From Kingdonia uniflora (taxonomy: Eukaryota; Streptophyta; Magnoliopsida; Ranunculales; Circaeasteraceae): a stretch of 64,000 bases of DNA. The notes below the pieces were generated by a model. That model was not told where the DNA came from, ran no database searches, and worked only from the letters and a program-made list of their open reading frames with translations. The position numbers and the translations under genes were made by a program. The stretch's first letter is position 1. Each line of letters starts with the position of its first letter. Positions 1 through 11,258 of the stretch are shown in pieces. The stretch spans positions 186,001 to 250,000 of the forward strand of contig JACGCM010000842.1 in the NCBI GenBank assembly GCA_014058105.1. Direction: 5' to 3'.

Positions 1-836
1 CTTTATGCACCATAAGGTAAACCAACATTCTACTGACAATTGCTATGCTTTGCAGTGGTTGTTCAAATACATTTTTAAGGAGAGATAGATGCTCGAATAT
101 ATTGTCGACCTGGAATCATACAAGGATGGCAGCTATAAGAAGCAGATTGAAGTTGTCCAGGTCGAAGATCAAGTTGAGGAGAAGCATCTTTATCATATGC
201 GCCACAATAACATGATTGAGATTAATCAGATTACCAACTCTAAGAGATTCAAGTGCAAAAGACTGTCAGAATGCTACTTTCTCACACCTTAAGACAAAGA
301 AGCCAAACTTCTGCCTCGATCGAGCAATCGCCGGCTTGGGATATCATTCAAAGATTACGATACTAGCCATGTCAAATTTCCACATCATGATACATTAATC
401 ATAATGCTCAAGATGAAGAAGTTTGTCATGCACACAATGATGATCGATACTGATAGCGGTATCGAGATCCTCTTTCAGAGCACTATCGACTAAATGGGAT
501 TGGCCAATCAAGTCATTCAAAACAGCACCGATATCAGTAGATTCAATGGTTCTAAAGAAGATCGAGTAGGGAAGATCATCTTTCTTATTACCGCAGGACA
601 ACCACCATCAACGTTATCTTCTATGTGATTAATGCTAAATCTCGTTATCTCAGGATTATGGGTCGTTGCTGGATTCATAACATGGAAGCAATCGCTTCTA
701 CCTATCATCAAGTACTCTGCTTCAAACACAATGATGGTATATATGAAATCAGGGGTAGTCAAAAGCTCGCTCGAGCTTGTGAAAACACCGTCTCTGCAAT
801 TCTAGATAACTCTAACAAGTTTGTTGTATAACAATT
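1..836 (+). pseudogene. Element A gag 3' end and aspartic protease (decayed)
   Basis: The first ~290 bases resemble the zinc-knuckle-like end of plant Ty3/gypsy gag (an H-x-(S/T)-x-x-C-Y-A-L-Q type block). The equivalent stretch in element B is at about 13,060-13,330. The protease starts near 413. Its active-site region at 446-460 reads I-D-T-D-S-G, where element B has I-D-T-G-S-G, so the catalytic glycine is replaced by Asp (codon 452-454). A TAA at about 491 stands where element B has CAA. Later stops interrupt the rest. The segment would have encoded the particle protein end and the protease that cuts the polyprotein. Confidence 0.75.
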
Positions 837-1128
837 ACAATAAGTTGATTACTCAAATGATCAATCTTTAATGGAGGAGCCCATCGAATACATCAACATT
901 GATGGACCTAGTAGAGGTACTTTCATCGGTACTAAGCTGGTTCAACATAAAAAAGACGCTCTCATTCAGTTCTTACGACTAAATTAAGACATTTTTGCAG
1001 GGTCTTTCAAAGAAATGCCTGGGGTCGATCCAGCCAAGGCATGTTACAAATTGGCAATCAACATTAACGCTACTGCAGTCAAACAGAAATAGCGATACCT
1101 ATCGCCACGACTTTGAGATGAAGTTAAC

Positions 1129-1830
1129 ATGGAGATCAAGAAATTGATCAAAGTGGGATTCATTCAAGAAGCCATGTATCCGGATTGGATATATAGCATC
1201 ATCGCTGTCCCAAAGAAGAATGTAAAGATCCGCATTTGTATAGATTTTACCGATCTGGACATACACATTCTAAAGGATAGTTTCCCTCTTTACAATATTC
1301 ATCAGATCCTAGATTCCATAGCAGGTCACGAACTCTTATCTATGATGGACGCTGCTTCAAGATACAATCAGATTCCACTCTTGGGTGAAGATCAAGAAAA
1401 GACCATTTTTATCATTGAAATAGGACTTTATTACTACAAAGTCATGCCCTTCGGACTCAAGAACGCTGGTGCAACTTATCAACGATTGATGACTACTATG
1501 TTCAAAACACATCTCGAGAAAATTGTAGAAGTCTACATTGATGATCTCTTGTGCAAGAGCGTACAGTCTATCAATCATATTTTAGACCTCAACACAATAT
1601 TCAACATACTTCAATCTTACAGGATGCGTCTCAATCCTAATAAGTGTCAATTCGGAGTACATTCAGGCCAATTTCTAGGCTTCCTCATTGGCAAGAAGAG
1701 GATTGAGGACGATCCAGATCAGATTCAGGCAAAATTGCCGCTATCAACCATTTTGTTTCTAAATCTTCAGACAGCTGTCGTTGGCTGTTCTTATTACTCC
1801 ACGGTTATACCAAACGAGAAAATTTTATGA
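1129..1830 (+). pseudogene. Element A reverse transcriptase domain
   Basis: A 233-codon open stretch carries the RT core: V-P-K-K-N, I-C-I-D-F-T-D-L, M-M-D-A-A-S-R-Y-N-Q-I, K-V-M-P-F-G-L-K-N-A-G-A-T-Y-Q, and the catalytic box Y-I-D-D-L-L near residue 137, followed by L-N-P-N-K-C-Q-F-G-V. Both catalytic aspartates are present. The frame is cut just upstream by a TAG (1090-1092) and again after about residue 205, where the connection to RNase H shifts frame. The ATG at 1129 is an internal methionine of the polyprotein, not a genuine start. This is the best preserved RT of elements A and B. Confidence 0.85.
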
Positions 1831-2284
1831 GGAACTGATTATCTACCTAGCAGTTACAAATAATTTACTTAGCTCGGTTCTCATTCGACTTCAAGAGAAA
1901 ATTGAGAAACTAGTCTACTTCATCAGTAAAACCCTTAATTCAACAGAAATGAGGTATTCTAAAATCGAGAAACTTCTTCTCACTCTTGTTTATACTACAC
2001 AAAAACTCAAACACTACTTCCAAACTCATTCAATCAAAGTCATGACAAACTACCCACTTCGAGAAGTTTTATCCAAGAAAAAAAAATCAAGAAGAGTGCA
2101 ACAATGGTCAGTCAGTTTGGGAGAACATGATATCAAGTTCGAACAACATCATTCTAAAAAAGGGCAGGCCATTACCGATTACCTCGCGGATTTTCCAGTG
2201 GAAGATCCCGAGTGGGAGGAGCACGATCCTGATTTTTCAGAGGAAGTTACAGAAGATCCACCCCCCAAAGCATTTAACGAGTGA
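1781..2284 (+). pseudogene. Element A retroviral-type RNase H domain
   Basis: This frame overlaps the end of the RT frame. It contains E-L-I-I-Y-L-A-V-T, L-S-S-V-L-I-R, P/L-V-Y-F-I-S-K-T-L, R-Y-S-K-I-E-K-L-L-L-T-L-V and H-Y-F-Q-T-H-S-I-K-V-M-T-N-Y-P-L, the usual signature of the Ty3/gypsy RNase H directly after RT. An acidic linker (E-D-P-E-W-E-E-H-D-P-D) follows and leads into the second RNase H. The shift of frame from the RT means the polyprotein is broken here. Confidence 0.8.
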
Positions 2285-2286
2285 GC

Positions 2287-2554
2287 TGAATGGATTATAA
2301 GGAAAGGGTGGAGACTTCTTTTAGATAGATAAGTAGGACTTGCAGGGTCAAGAATTGGAATTGTATTGATTACCCCTTCCAACGAAAGAATTGAGGAATT
2401 AATCCACCTGGATTTTGAGGCCTCAAATAATGTCTTCGAATATGAAGCTCTCATTCATGGACTCGATCTCCCTCTCGAGCTTGGCATCCCCAAACTCTCA
2501 GTTTACACAGATTCACTACTCACCATCCACCATTACTCTGACAAATGTGAATGA
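2287..2554 (+). pseudogene. Element A second, archaeal-type RNase H (aRNH) fragment
   Basis: The block I-V-L-I-T-P-S-N-E-R-I-E, then L-D-F-E-A-S-N-N-V-F-E-Y-E-A-L-I-H-G-L and L-S-V-Y-T-D-S-L-L, matches the N-N-x-A-E-Y-E-A-L and D-S-x-L pattern of the additional RNase H of Tat elements. It stops at TGA (2552-2554). The C-terminal third present in elements B and C (A-D-S-L-A-x-L-A-G-V-L region) is missing: the sequence jumps directly into the integrase N-terminal region. Confidence 0.75.
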
Positions 2555-3720
2555 CCACTTCCAACAGATCCGAAGGAGCGGCGACAGCTGATAGACATTT
2601 TGAAGCATTACGCTAATCAAAACGGTACCTTATACCGCCGTTAAGTCACGAGGCCATACCTCAAGTGCCTCTCCAAACAGATAGTGGATGAGATGTTCCA
2701 CGATTTACATGGAGGGACTTATGGCTCCCATACCACAGGTTGATCACTAGCAAATAGAGCCATTACACAAGTAATATTCTGGCCCAGTATGCGCAAGCAA
2801 GCAGAAGAGTACTCACGCAAATGTGATGCATGTCAGCAACATGGAATGATGATACGCGCCCCTGCGCTTGAACTTCATACAAGCAAGGTGTTTTGGCCAT
2901 TCAAAAGATGGGCACTCAATCTTGTTGGCAAATTTCCTAATTCGCCAGGTAACCGCCGCCACTTCCTCATAGCTACCGATTATTTTACAAAATGGGTAGA
3001 AGAAATTCTACTTTGTCGAACCAGAGAAGAAGAGGTCATATTTTTTATCTGGGAACACATCATCACTCGGTTTGGGTGCCCAACCTAATTCGTATCGATA
3101 ATGGGCTCCAATTTGTTAGAGAGAAAGTTATAGCTTTCCTCAACCAACACAACATCATTCAATCAGCATCCAACCCCTACTAACCTCAAGGCAATGGCCA
3201 AGCCGAAATCACCAACAAAACCATCGTGGATAGACTCAAGAAACGACTACACTCTTAGAAAAAAGGGAATTGGGTTTGAGAGCTTCCTTATGTCTTATGG
3301 GCATACCATACCACTCTACGTCAGTCAACAGGCTACACTCTATTCCTCCTTGCCTATGGTACTGAGGCCTTCATTCCTTCTGAATATCATCATTCAGTCA
3401 AAGATCATGAGCTAACTGACGAGGAAAATGAGTTTGAATTGGCTTACAACTTTAATTAGATCAAAAAAACCAGGGAGCGTGCCATCGCTTACTTAGGTCG
3501 ATATCACCATATGCTGACCAGTTCGTACAAGAAACGAGTTAGAAACCATACCTTCCAAATCAATGATCTCGTCCTCAGAGAAATACCTCAATACCGCAAA
3601 GAGCCTCATGCTTGGAAACTTGCAGACAATTGGGAGGGTTCATTCCTTATCACAGGTCTCTCAGGCCTAGGATCATATTACCTCATAACAGAATTGGGCG
3701 TTCACATCTCGAGTCCTTGA
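2555..3720 (+). pseudogene. Element A integrase (decayed)
   Basis: The zinc-binding C-D-A-C-Q-Q-H-G pair lies near 2822. The core follows in 2789-3088 (K-R-W-A-L-N-L-V-G-K-F, A-T-D-Y-F-T-K-W-V-E). The expected first Asp is Asn in A-L-N-L. The D-N-G-x-Q-F-V-R block near 3098-3120 and the N-G-Q-A-E-I-T-N-K-T block near 3192-3222 (which holds the catalytic Glu) lie in other frames. The C-terminal R-E-I-P-Q-Y-R-K and N-W-E-G-S-F-L-I region is open at 3511-3720. At least three frame changes separate the parts. Confidence 0.75.
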
Positions 3721-3931
3721 AACACTATGCGACTGAATTGATATTATCGTTAGGTCCCTCACTACTCTATTTCAGTTTCTCATTTTTCATTCTAGAAGTG
3801 AGATTTATATCTCCATCCATTGTACATATTTTTTCTGAAATCAATGAAACTTACATGTTTTCTTCATACATCTCTCTACTTTGTAGACAACACATAGATT
3901 AAAGTATAGATAATACTAGCTTTCAATTGAT

Positions 3932-4575
3932 ATCATTCCAGTTAAATCTAGAATACACTTGGTTTGGCTGACTCTACTAAATCTCCTGCGATTAGAGCAA
4001 GGTAGAACTTGTTTTCAATCAACGGACTCTACCAGACATAAGATAAAACAAATGTAATACTACATTTCATCTCTTTCAATATGTTTGTGACATCATACCA
4101 ATTAAATTAATAATACACTTGGTTTGGCTGACTCTACTAAATCTCTTGCAATTAAAGCAAGGTAGCACTTGTTTTCAATTAACGGACTCTACCATACATA
4201 TGATAAAGCAAAGGTAATACTAGTTTTCATCTCTTTCAATATGTCTGCGACATCATACCAGTTAAATCATGAATACACTTCGTTTGGCTGACTCTACTAA
4301 ATCTTTTGTGATTAGAACAAGGTAGAACTTGTTTTCAATCTAATGAATCTTCCAGACATAAGATAAAGCAAAGGTAAAACTAACTCTTATCTCTTTCAAT
4401 ATGTTTGCAATATTTTACCAGTTTGATCAAGGTTATGCTTGTATCGATTGACTCTACTCAACTCCTAGATTAAAACAAATGTGATACTAGTTTTCAATCA
4501 GAGAGCTCAAATAGACATAAAATAAGGTAAAGGTAAAACTAGCTTTCATTTCTCAATATGTCTGCAAAACATATT
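3932..4575 (+). repeat. Tandem array of ~160-bp units in the 3' region of element A
   Basis: About four diverged copies follow one another. Each starts near a 'catcataccagttaaat'-like block and continues through a 'tggctgactctactaaatc' block, then a 'caaggtag.acttgttttcaa' block and 'ctctttcaatatgt'. Starts lie near 3932, 4091, 4251 and 4411, a period of about 160 bp. The last unit is the most diverged. The array lies between pol and the antisense gene, the hypervariable 3' UTR position known for Tat elements. It codes for nothing visible. Confidence 0.85.
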
Positions 4576-4586
4576 TTTTTTAAGGT

Positions 4587-6051
4587 TTATATACAGCCAC
4601 TATAATGGAGTTTTTTTGTTATGGGGGTGTCAGCTTCGCTTACCCCTACAATAAGAGGTCGACTAGCCATGAATTCTTGAGCTTGAGCAATCACAAAAAT
4701 CCTGCCCTCCTCTATCAATTCAGTAGATCGAGGGCACAAATCCGTTCCCATGGAGTTCGTACAATCTCCTCGATCTATATTAGTCTTGCAGATACATCCT
4801 TTTGCTGATACACAGTTAAACAAGGTATCTCTCTCTGATTCAAGTATTTTTACTTCTTTTACAAAATAAGCAATCACCGCCTGTAGCATTTCTAAATGTC
4901 AGGCCTGGGTTACAACAGAGTGGTAAAAATCGTCCTCGACCTCTGAAGATGATCTTCTAACCTTTTGTACTGCACTTTCTGACTCATAATTTCTCTCTCT
5001 ATTCGATCTGTAAAAGCTATATTCTCAGCAGATTTTTTGTCAGCTTTATCTAATTCAGCTCGATTAATCGCCTCCAAATCAACCACCTGAACACGAAGAA
5101 TCTTGATTTCTTTGTTCAGTTCTTCCATATCTAAAATTTTCTTTAACAATTCCATTCTATCCTTTATGATGATTTCCTTCCCTCGGATAATACACTCTAA
5201 CCCTTTTTCCCTGATAAGAGCAGAGTCCAGCTTTATTTGACATTCCCGTAACTGTTCAACTCCTTTGCGCACATGCCCTTGTATCTGAGGAACATCCCCC
5301 TCCAGATCCCTTATTCAAGCTGACAAGCTAACAATATCCCCTAGAACAAGAAAAACTCTGCCATCATTTTTCTTCCTCAAACGCTCGCCAACCTTGGCAT
5401 TCCTGGTATACAAGTTAACCTGAGCCAATTCAGCCTTCAGCTATGCCACTCTTTCATTCAACTCATTAAATTTTTGCTGAACCGTCTGAAATTCCATATC
5501 CTTTACCGAAAAGGCATAGTCAATTGATCAGCTACAACCTCAGATGCAGATAGATCGTCTCGAGCTCCCTTTAGCTCATTGTCTTTATCAATTAATTTCT
5601 TCTTCAATCGGCCAAGCTCACTCATACTATTCTCCAGATCATATCAAATTTTCTCCTGATCATGCGTTTTCCTGGCTAGATCCTTTCTCAAACCAGCCAC
5701 CAACTAATTTAAATCATCCTCCGATCTTTCTAGAGCATGTATACGGTAATGGGCCATGTCGGCCTCCCTGCTCTTTACCGTTAATGCATCATTCTTGCTT
5801 TTGAGTTTTGCGGCATGTTTTTTTAACTCCTCAAGCTCTTTTTGCCCTTTCTCAATTTTGGCATCCCTCTCCTCGATCTGACAAGTCAGGTCGACAAAAG
5901 TCTGTGTTGCCTCAATAAACTTGAAGTACACCTTCACTTGTAGATCTTCTCTATCTTTATTTGCCTCTCTCATCTTATTAAACTCCTCTGTAAATTCTTG
6001 GTTACATTGATGAGCTTCATCTTCGCGCAAGCAAGCTGACTCCAATTCGAC
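4587..6051 (-). pseudogene. Element A antisense gene, last exon (coiled-coil and C-terminal part)
   Basis: Read on -, this is the 3' exon of the antisense gene. The acceptor (TGCAG then GTCGAA) places the exon start at 6051. It is broken into open pieces (6051-5704, 5272-4910, 4889-4587) rich in K/E heptads, a long coiled coil. Near the C terminus a short motif G-C-I-C-K-x-x-I-D-R appears; elements B and C share it. Elements B and C keep the same order and acceptor site. No enzymatic motif is visible. Function unknown. Confidence 0.65.
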
Positions 6052-6405
6052 CTGCATATTACAAATACATTATATCAAGTTCAATTCAGAATACTCGATA
6101 ACTACATATGACTCATTTCTAACGAGTTATCTATTTTTTGACATCTACTGTGCAAAACTACTTCTGAACTTAAGGTTGAAGTACAATCTCGGATGAATGC
6201 TCCATAACATATACTTCCAAGTCTAAGGTACACATTCTCAATATTTTTGTTTGCCAGACACTAACATCTTTTATACGCACCATTCCAGGGCCATTTGGAC
6301 CTAAACAAGTAACAAGTATTTGGTCCGTCTCTATACTTTATATATTACTTTGTGCTTCTATATTAATAAAACATGCAAATCAACTAGATCTTGCTATATT
6401 CAAAC

Positions 6406-7607
6406 CTGCAGCCCTGTTTGTGAAGACAACATGGGCGCTGAGGTTTCTCTCTCCTGAGCAAGCTCAACCTCTAAATCTTTTATTCTGTGGCGTATGTCCT
6501 TAAGTTCCTGCAGCAATGTTTACAAAATAAACTTAGCCTACATAATTCTATCCAAAATATATCCAATCAGTTTACAACATTCCATAACATTCATACAATA
6601 ACAGTGCCATCACACTATCCTACCTTCTCAGCTTTCACCTCTAGGCATTCTTCGTCATCCTCTTGATTGTCTCTCACTGTCCAAGGAGACAAACCATCTA
6701 ACCCATCAACAACCCCAATAACATCATCTTCAACCTCCTCCTCCTCCACATAGATGTCGGTCCTAATGGCCTCCACCTTGTCTTCAGAGTATCCCTTGGA
6801 CATAAGGTGCTGCCCGAGCCTGTCACGCTCTGCCACCGCCTCATCTAAATCTACCCTCGCCTCAGCGTGCAGCTTGTTGATCTCTACTACTTGGGAAGCC
6901 TTCAGGGTCTCCTGCCACTTCCCCCCTTGCTCAAATCTAACTTCAATCGAGATACGTTTCTTTCGAGCTCGCCCTTCTTCATTTTCAGCTCCGTTCTTTC
7001 CTTCACGGCCCTGAGACATATACCCTTCATCCGTCGAACAGCCTACATCAAATCAAGAAAATCGACCTTATTGATTAGCTCGAATCGTAATACAAAATTG
7101 AATTTATTCGAGCATATACACCTACCATTTTGCTCATCTCCTCCTCCCCGTGGAGAACCGCCAACCTGGTATTTTTCTTCACCTCTTTCCAATTGTCTTC
7201 CACATTAGGTCGATCTTCTATGACCAACCCCCCGACAATTTAGAAGGTTTGACCCTTCTCATTTTTACCTTTTCTGTAGCCTCATGACTTCCTGTGGTCC
7301 CCGACACTGCAGGACGCTTCAGCATTTACCTTTTAGGGAACGTTTAAGCTAATAGACTCTACTAATCCCGTGTCTACTCCAGGGCCTTAGGCAAGTTCAC
7401 TCGCCTTTCCCCATCAGTCCTCTTATTTTTGCTCCTGTCAGCACTTGTCATTAGCTTTGTCGAATGAGATTTTTGAATCTTTTCAACTTGGCTATTAACA
7501 CGCTTCTTCTTACTAATGCCGAGATCTTCTAATACAACCTCGAGTTCTGTCTCCTCTTGAACCTCCTCTTGAACAACTTTATCCAACAATGGCTCTTTCC
7601 CCGTCAC
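6406..7607 (-). pseudogene. Element A antisense gene, middle exons
   Basis: Open pieces 7607-7374 and 7019-6615 (-) encode charged sequence (E-E-E-T-E-L-E-V-V-L-E-D-L-G, and E-A-R-V-D-L-D-E-A-V-A-E-R-D-R-L-G). They align in order with element C 34,612-34,088 and 34,004-33,594. Splice signals recur at equivalent places: donor ATG/GTAGGT near 7124, acceptor TGTAG/GC near 7042, donor GAGAAG/GTAGGA at 6624, donor CTGCAG/GTTTGA at 6406. Stops and frameshifts are frequent. Confidence 0.6.
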
Positions 7608-7689
7608 CTACGACCTTGGACCTGTCATACACAAATGTCAACATCAACGAGCATCGTACAATTTCTACTATCAATCTCATACATTATAC

Positions 7690-8460
7690 ATTGTTATACT
7701 TATGTTGCTTTACAATTCTAAACAGAAGTTCCATGGGTTCATCATCATCTCTCTAAAGGCAGTCACCCTTCACCCATATCACATTATCGTTCCAAGGTCG
7801 ACCTACTGAGTTCAGATCGAAGAAGCGAGATCGAGTTACTTTTGCACAGAAATATTCCCCTCCACTTGCACCATAATTTTTTACACCGTAAAACTATAAC
7901 ACATCCTCAGAGGATATCCTCCTCTTTCTACCCTCTCATTCCCACCGTATATTCAAAGCTTCACACACACTTATCACCTCCCACATATTCCTATTCATCT
8001 GAACGGGACATGCACCAATAAAATTCATAATCCATTTAGCCAGATTGTTAAGGAGAAGACTCAACCCGTACTCCAACTGAGACAGGTGACATAAAAAGCC
8101 CTCAGAAAGTTCATTTTAAGCATTCCCATTATAATATTCCATAGAGATCGAACCCCTCTATACCTTTATCCCTTTTCTCCTTCGCCAAATCAACCAACAT
8201 ATAAAAATATTCTTCTCCCGTTGCTATAGTGCAACCCCTAAATTGCCTACCGGCATATTCGATACAATTCCCCATCTTCCTCCTATAGAAGCCTTGGCTT
8301 TACAAAACTCTTTGAATACATCCGAGAGTGGAGAATAGGACACCAATCTTCCAAGAAAATCTGGAAATTGATCAACACCTACTTCTTCCTTACTTCCAGA
8401 CGCTCCATTCTCTTACTCAGTTGGCCGACCAGAGGTCGATGCCTCACTTACAGGGGAATT
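7690..8460 (-). pseudogene. Element A antisense gene, N-terminal domain exon
   Basis: This stretch is the counterpart of the better preserved element C exon (35,399-34,650). The start can be read as M-R-N-S-P-V-S-E-A-S-T-S-G on -, then F-L-G-R-L-V-S-Y and F-K-E-F-C-K-A-K-A. The downstream part corresponds to the 'putative gypsy-type transposon' domain (Pfam Transposase_28-like) in element C, but here it is heavily interrupted. The donor after it reads A-T-A-A-G-T where element C has GTAAGT, so this splice site is probably lost. Confidence 0.55.
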
Positions 8461-8704
8461 CCTCATATCAACTACAAGAAAGGATTTTTATCCTAGATAA
8501 CACTTCTCACGATCTACCTACACAAAGGTCCAGGTATCTATGGTTATTTTTTATATATATCCGTCAACTACATTCAAATATCTTTCATATCTCATATAAA
8601 CAAACAAATTTTCTTAGATTACTATAAAAAGTAATTTATCGCTTTTCCTAGCAATAAAAATTGATATTCAAAATCACATACACATATCACATATATCTAC
8701 TAAC

Positions 8705-8910
8705 CTTCTATATCAGAATGTGAATCTGAGGCAGCACCGAATCCTTCCCTCACCACGCTGCTGTATAACTACCTTTGCGACTCTGATTCAGCAACTCTCT
8801 TATGCTTTGACTGATAATCCCTTTAGCATAAATCTCCGTAAGTGTTTGTGCTATTTTTGCCTCTCTTCTTCCTTCCTCTCTTATTGCCCTTTAATTTTTT
8901 AGAAGTTAAA
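8705..8910 (-). pseudogene. Element A antisense gene, first exon
   Basis: On - the exon ends in codons for S-D-S-H-S-D-I-E-G directly before the donor GAAG/GTTAG (exon end 8705). Elements B (P-D-S-F-P-D-I-E-G, exon end 19,730) and C (D-F-H-stop-D-T-E-G, exon end 35,622) end the same way before the same donor. The upstream limit is not clear. The intron to the next exon is about 8,530-8,704. Confidence 0.55.
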
Positions 8911-9511
8911 AAACGTTTGATTGACGAAGATGAAGCAGTATTTATATTTTTTTCTCTTTAACTGCTGGTAGTTATTGAGCCTCGTATGAGCCGTCCTCAG
9001 TTTTGGAGCCGAGCCGTTCCTTCCACTATCCATGTCAGACGTCTTGCATCTTTTTGGCAAAAACGTCTTCTCATTATTGCCCTTTCCCTTATATTTTATT
9101 CTATTTTTATCTCTATTTTCCCAATCTCCTTTCTGACCTCACCACACTCATTTTCACTCACTCTTACACGTAATCGAGTTTTCACAACTTTTTCCACAGG
9201 AGACAAATTCAGAAGCTCCCTACTTTTTCTGTACACTCTTTTTCTTCTACTCTTATAGCAACACTGACATCATTTACAAAGCTCTCATAACAAAGATTTA
9301 AAAAAAATTAAATTTATCTTTTACATAGCAATTATAAACAACATTCACCAAAATAGAGGATCTATCTCAGCAACAATTTCTTTCAAAATTATTCAAACTT
9401 AAAACAGTTATAGTCTGCCACACCTTTTTTTACATTCACTCCATTCACATCACATATAATTAAATCTGAAGCAGCCTTGATGACCTGAAAAACCATAACC
9501 AGCAGGTAAAC

Positions 9512-9799
9512 CTATAGCGATCCCGCATGCTCAAATTTGATATCCACTTTAGCAATCAATCCTACCACCTCTTCTCGATCTGCAGGATCCCTCACCAGTT
9601 CACGAAAAAATCCCTAAAAAAAATGGGCATACTCAAGTTCCCTACTTCTTGAATCTAATCCTTCGAGCTGACACTCCCTTACTGGCAACTCAGCATCATA
9701 ACCCAACGATCCAAAAATTATCTCCCGCACTTCAGCGATCTTAATTATCAATCGTCCTTCAGCGGCATTATGAATTCTCTGGGATCGAGTGCACACCAT
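9512..9799 (-). pseudogene. Element A small antisense ORF 1 (M-V-C-T-R-S-Q type)
   Basis: Starts M-V-C-T-R-S-Q-R and continues with A-E-G-R-L-I-I-K-I and F-G-S-L-G-Y-D-A-E-L-P-V-R. An in-frame TAG at 9614-9616 interrupts it. The frame then runs on for 33 more codons (F-F-R-E-L-V-R-D-P-A-D-R-E-E-V-V) to a second stop. The intact form would be about 95 residues. Relatives sit at the same place in element B (20,759) and element C (36,631). It has no signal peptide, membrane segment or known fold that I can see. Function unknown. Confidence 0.6.
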
Positions 9800-10284
9800 T
9801 CTTATCTCTTCCCCCATATTCAGAGATCATTATACCCATATTTATACATTTTTAGTATCGATTCCTCTCAAAAAGTGCTAATATCCTTTTATCTCGTAAT
9901 AAAAACCCCAGAATCTGGAGAAAAATTATTTCAACTTATCTCATCCCCTCAAACTCTATTATTCCACATCTTTTTAGGTTCAACTTATTCTTTCTAGATT
10001 TAATTTTTTAAATTGACCTCTGTGACATCGAATCTTCATTAAAAAAAATCTTACAAATTTTTTTTCTCCCGCATTTCCAACTCGTAAGCAAAATAATATT
10101 TGCCTTTTAACACATATTTTCTCAAATAAATTGAAAATAGTTCAAATATTGCAAGTATTTATACTTTCTGCACTCATACATTTTATACATTCTTTAGATC
10201 ATATAGCTCAATTTCTAGAGTTATTCTATATCAACACAAAATTTGTTAATAAATTTTATTTATCTCGAAACATATTTCAAGTGT

Positions 10285-10412
10285 TTTTACAGATAACAAG
10301 TCTTTCAACTACTCGCTCGACCTCAGGTACTTTACAGATACCAAGTCTATCCAGTACCCAACTTCAAGTACTTTATAGATAACAAGTTTTTTAATACTTT
10401 TACAACTAACAG
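10285..10412 (+). repeat. Short tandem repeat of ~41 bp in element A
   Basis: The block 'ctttacagataacaagt' recurs in diverged form near 10,290, 10,332, 10,373 and 10,401, each followed by variable sequence. Element C has the same block twice near 37,093 and 37,160. It lies between the two small antisense ORFs. Confidence 0.6.
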
Positions 10413-10765
10413 GTCCCTCAGACACTCCGACACATCAAATCCTCCAGTTCGTTCTGCTTCAGTAATTTTTTGCCCTGATACAAAGCAAAAATTGGAAACA
10501 ACGAGTATGTTCACTCTCATAAGTTTGGTCAAAGTCTAAGTGAACTTCAAATGGAAACTATGGAAGCATAAGACTCAGTGCTTAAACCAACTCTTCGAAC
10601 CAAAAGTCTTCTTAGCGCCATAAAAATGATGGAAATGCAGAAGCAAACTTCCACTTTTTGCCTTCTTCCTCCACTACCATCACCTCCTCCTTTAAAATAA
10701 CCACCTCCGCAAAGTTGGTAGAGATGAAGAAGTCCCGACCTTAGAATCCATTCTGATACAAGAGA

Positions 10766-11068
10766 TTAACGCAATTGTACCCCAGTTACGCATATCCCAA
10801 CATCTGTCTCCCCAACCTTATCTTTTGCAAGGATGTGAAGACAAACCCAACATTGCTCGCCTATCAAGACAATGTGGTGAAACCTCCATCTATATTAAAA
10901 TTCTTCTTCTGCTTCAGTCGCATCATTCTCCGACATGTTTTTATACGTTGGAAGAACAAAAGATGGAACAGGATCCTCCAAGGATTGATCCCCGAAAAAC
11001 TTCAACTTCAACCTCTGTATTTATGAAGCAATTCGCTCTTTAAGAGCCATGCTATGACTCTTCACCAT
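10766..11068 (-). pseudogene. Element A small antisense ORF 2 (M-V-K-T-R family)
   Basis: Reads M-V-K-S-H-S-M-A-L-K-E-R-I-A-S, stop, I-Q-R-L-K-L-K-F-F-G-D-Q-S-L-E, then P-T-Y-x-N-M, A-E-E-E-F, stop, Y-R-W-R-F. The 101-codon frame is uninterrupted except for two TAA codons and is colinear with the intact element C copy (37,855-37,553) and element B copy (21,851-21,591). The family has a basic N terminus, an L-K-L-x-Y-F-G block and an acidic V-E-A-(E/D)-(E/D)-D block. Function unknown. A relative lies in the MULE at 53,386. Confidence 0.65.
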
Positions 11069-11258
11069 CTTAAAAAATTGTAGAGCTTTTTACAGCAGAA
11101 CAGGCATACTTTGTTACATTCCCCGGTACAAGTACTCTTTAGATAACCCTACATTTATTGTGTAGGAACGTTACTCCAAGCGTCATCATTTATTACCGAT
11201 GAAACTCTTCAAACCCTAACCGTCACATACATCAATATTCCCATCAGCATTTAATGCA

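Noticed and set aside
8328..8627. 99-codon + strand open stretch
   Set aside because: It is the complement of the antisense gene exon and intron in element A; no family signature on +.
9512..11068. Small antisense ORFs as env-like genes
   Set aside because: No signal peptide or transmembrane segment, and they run opposite to gag-pol.
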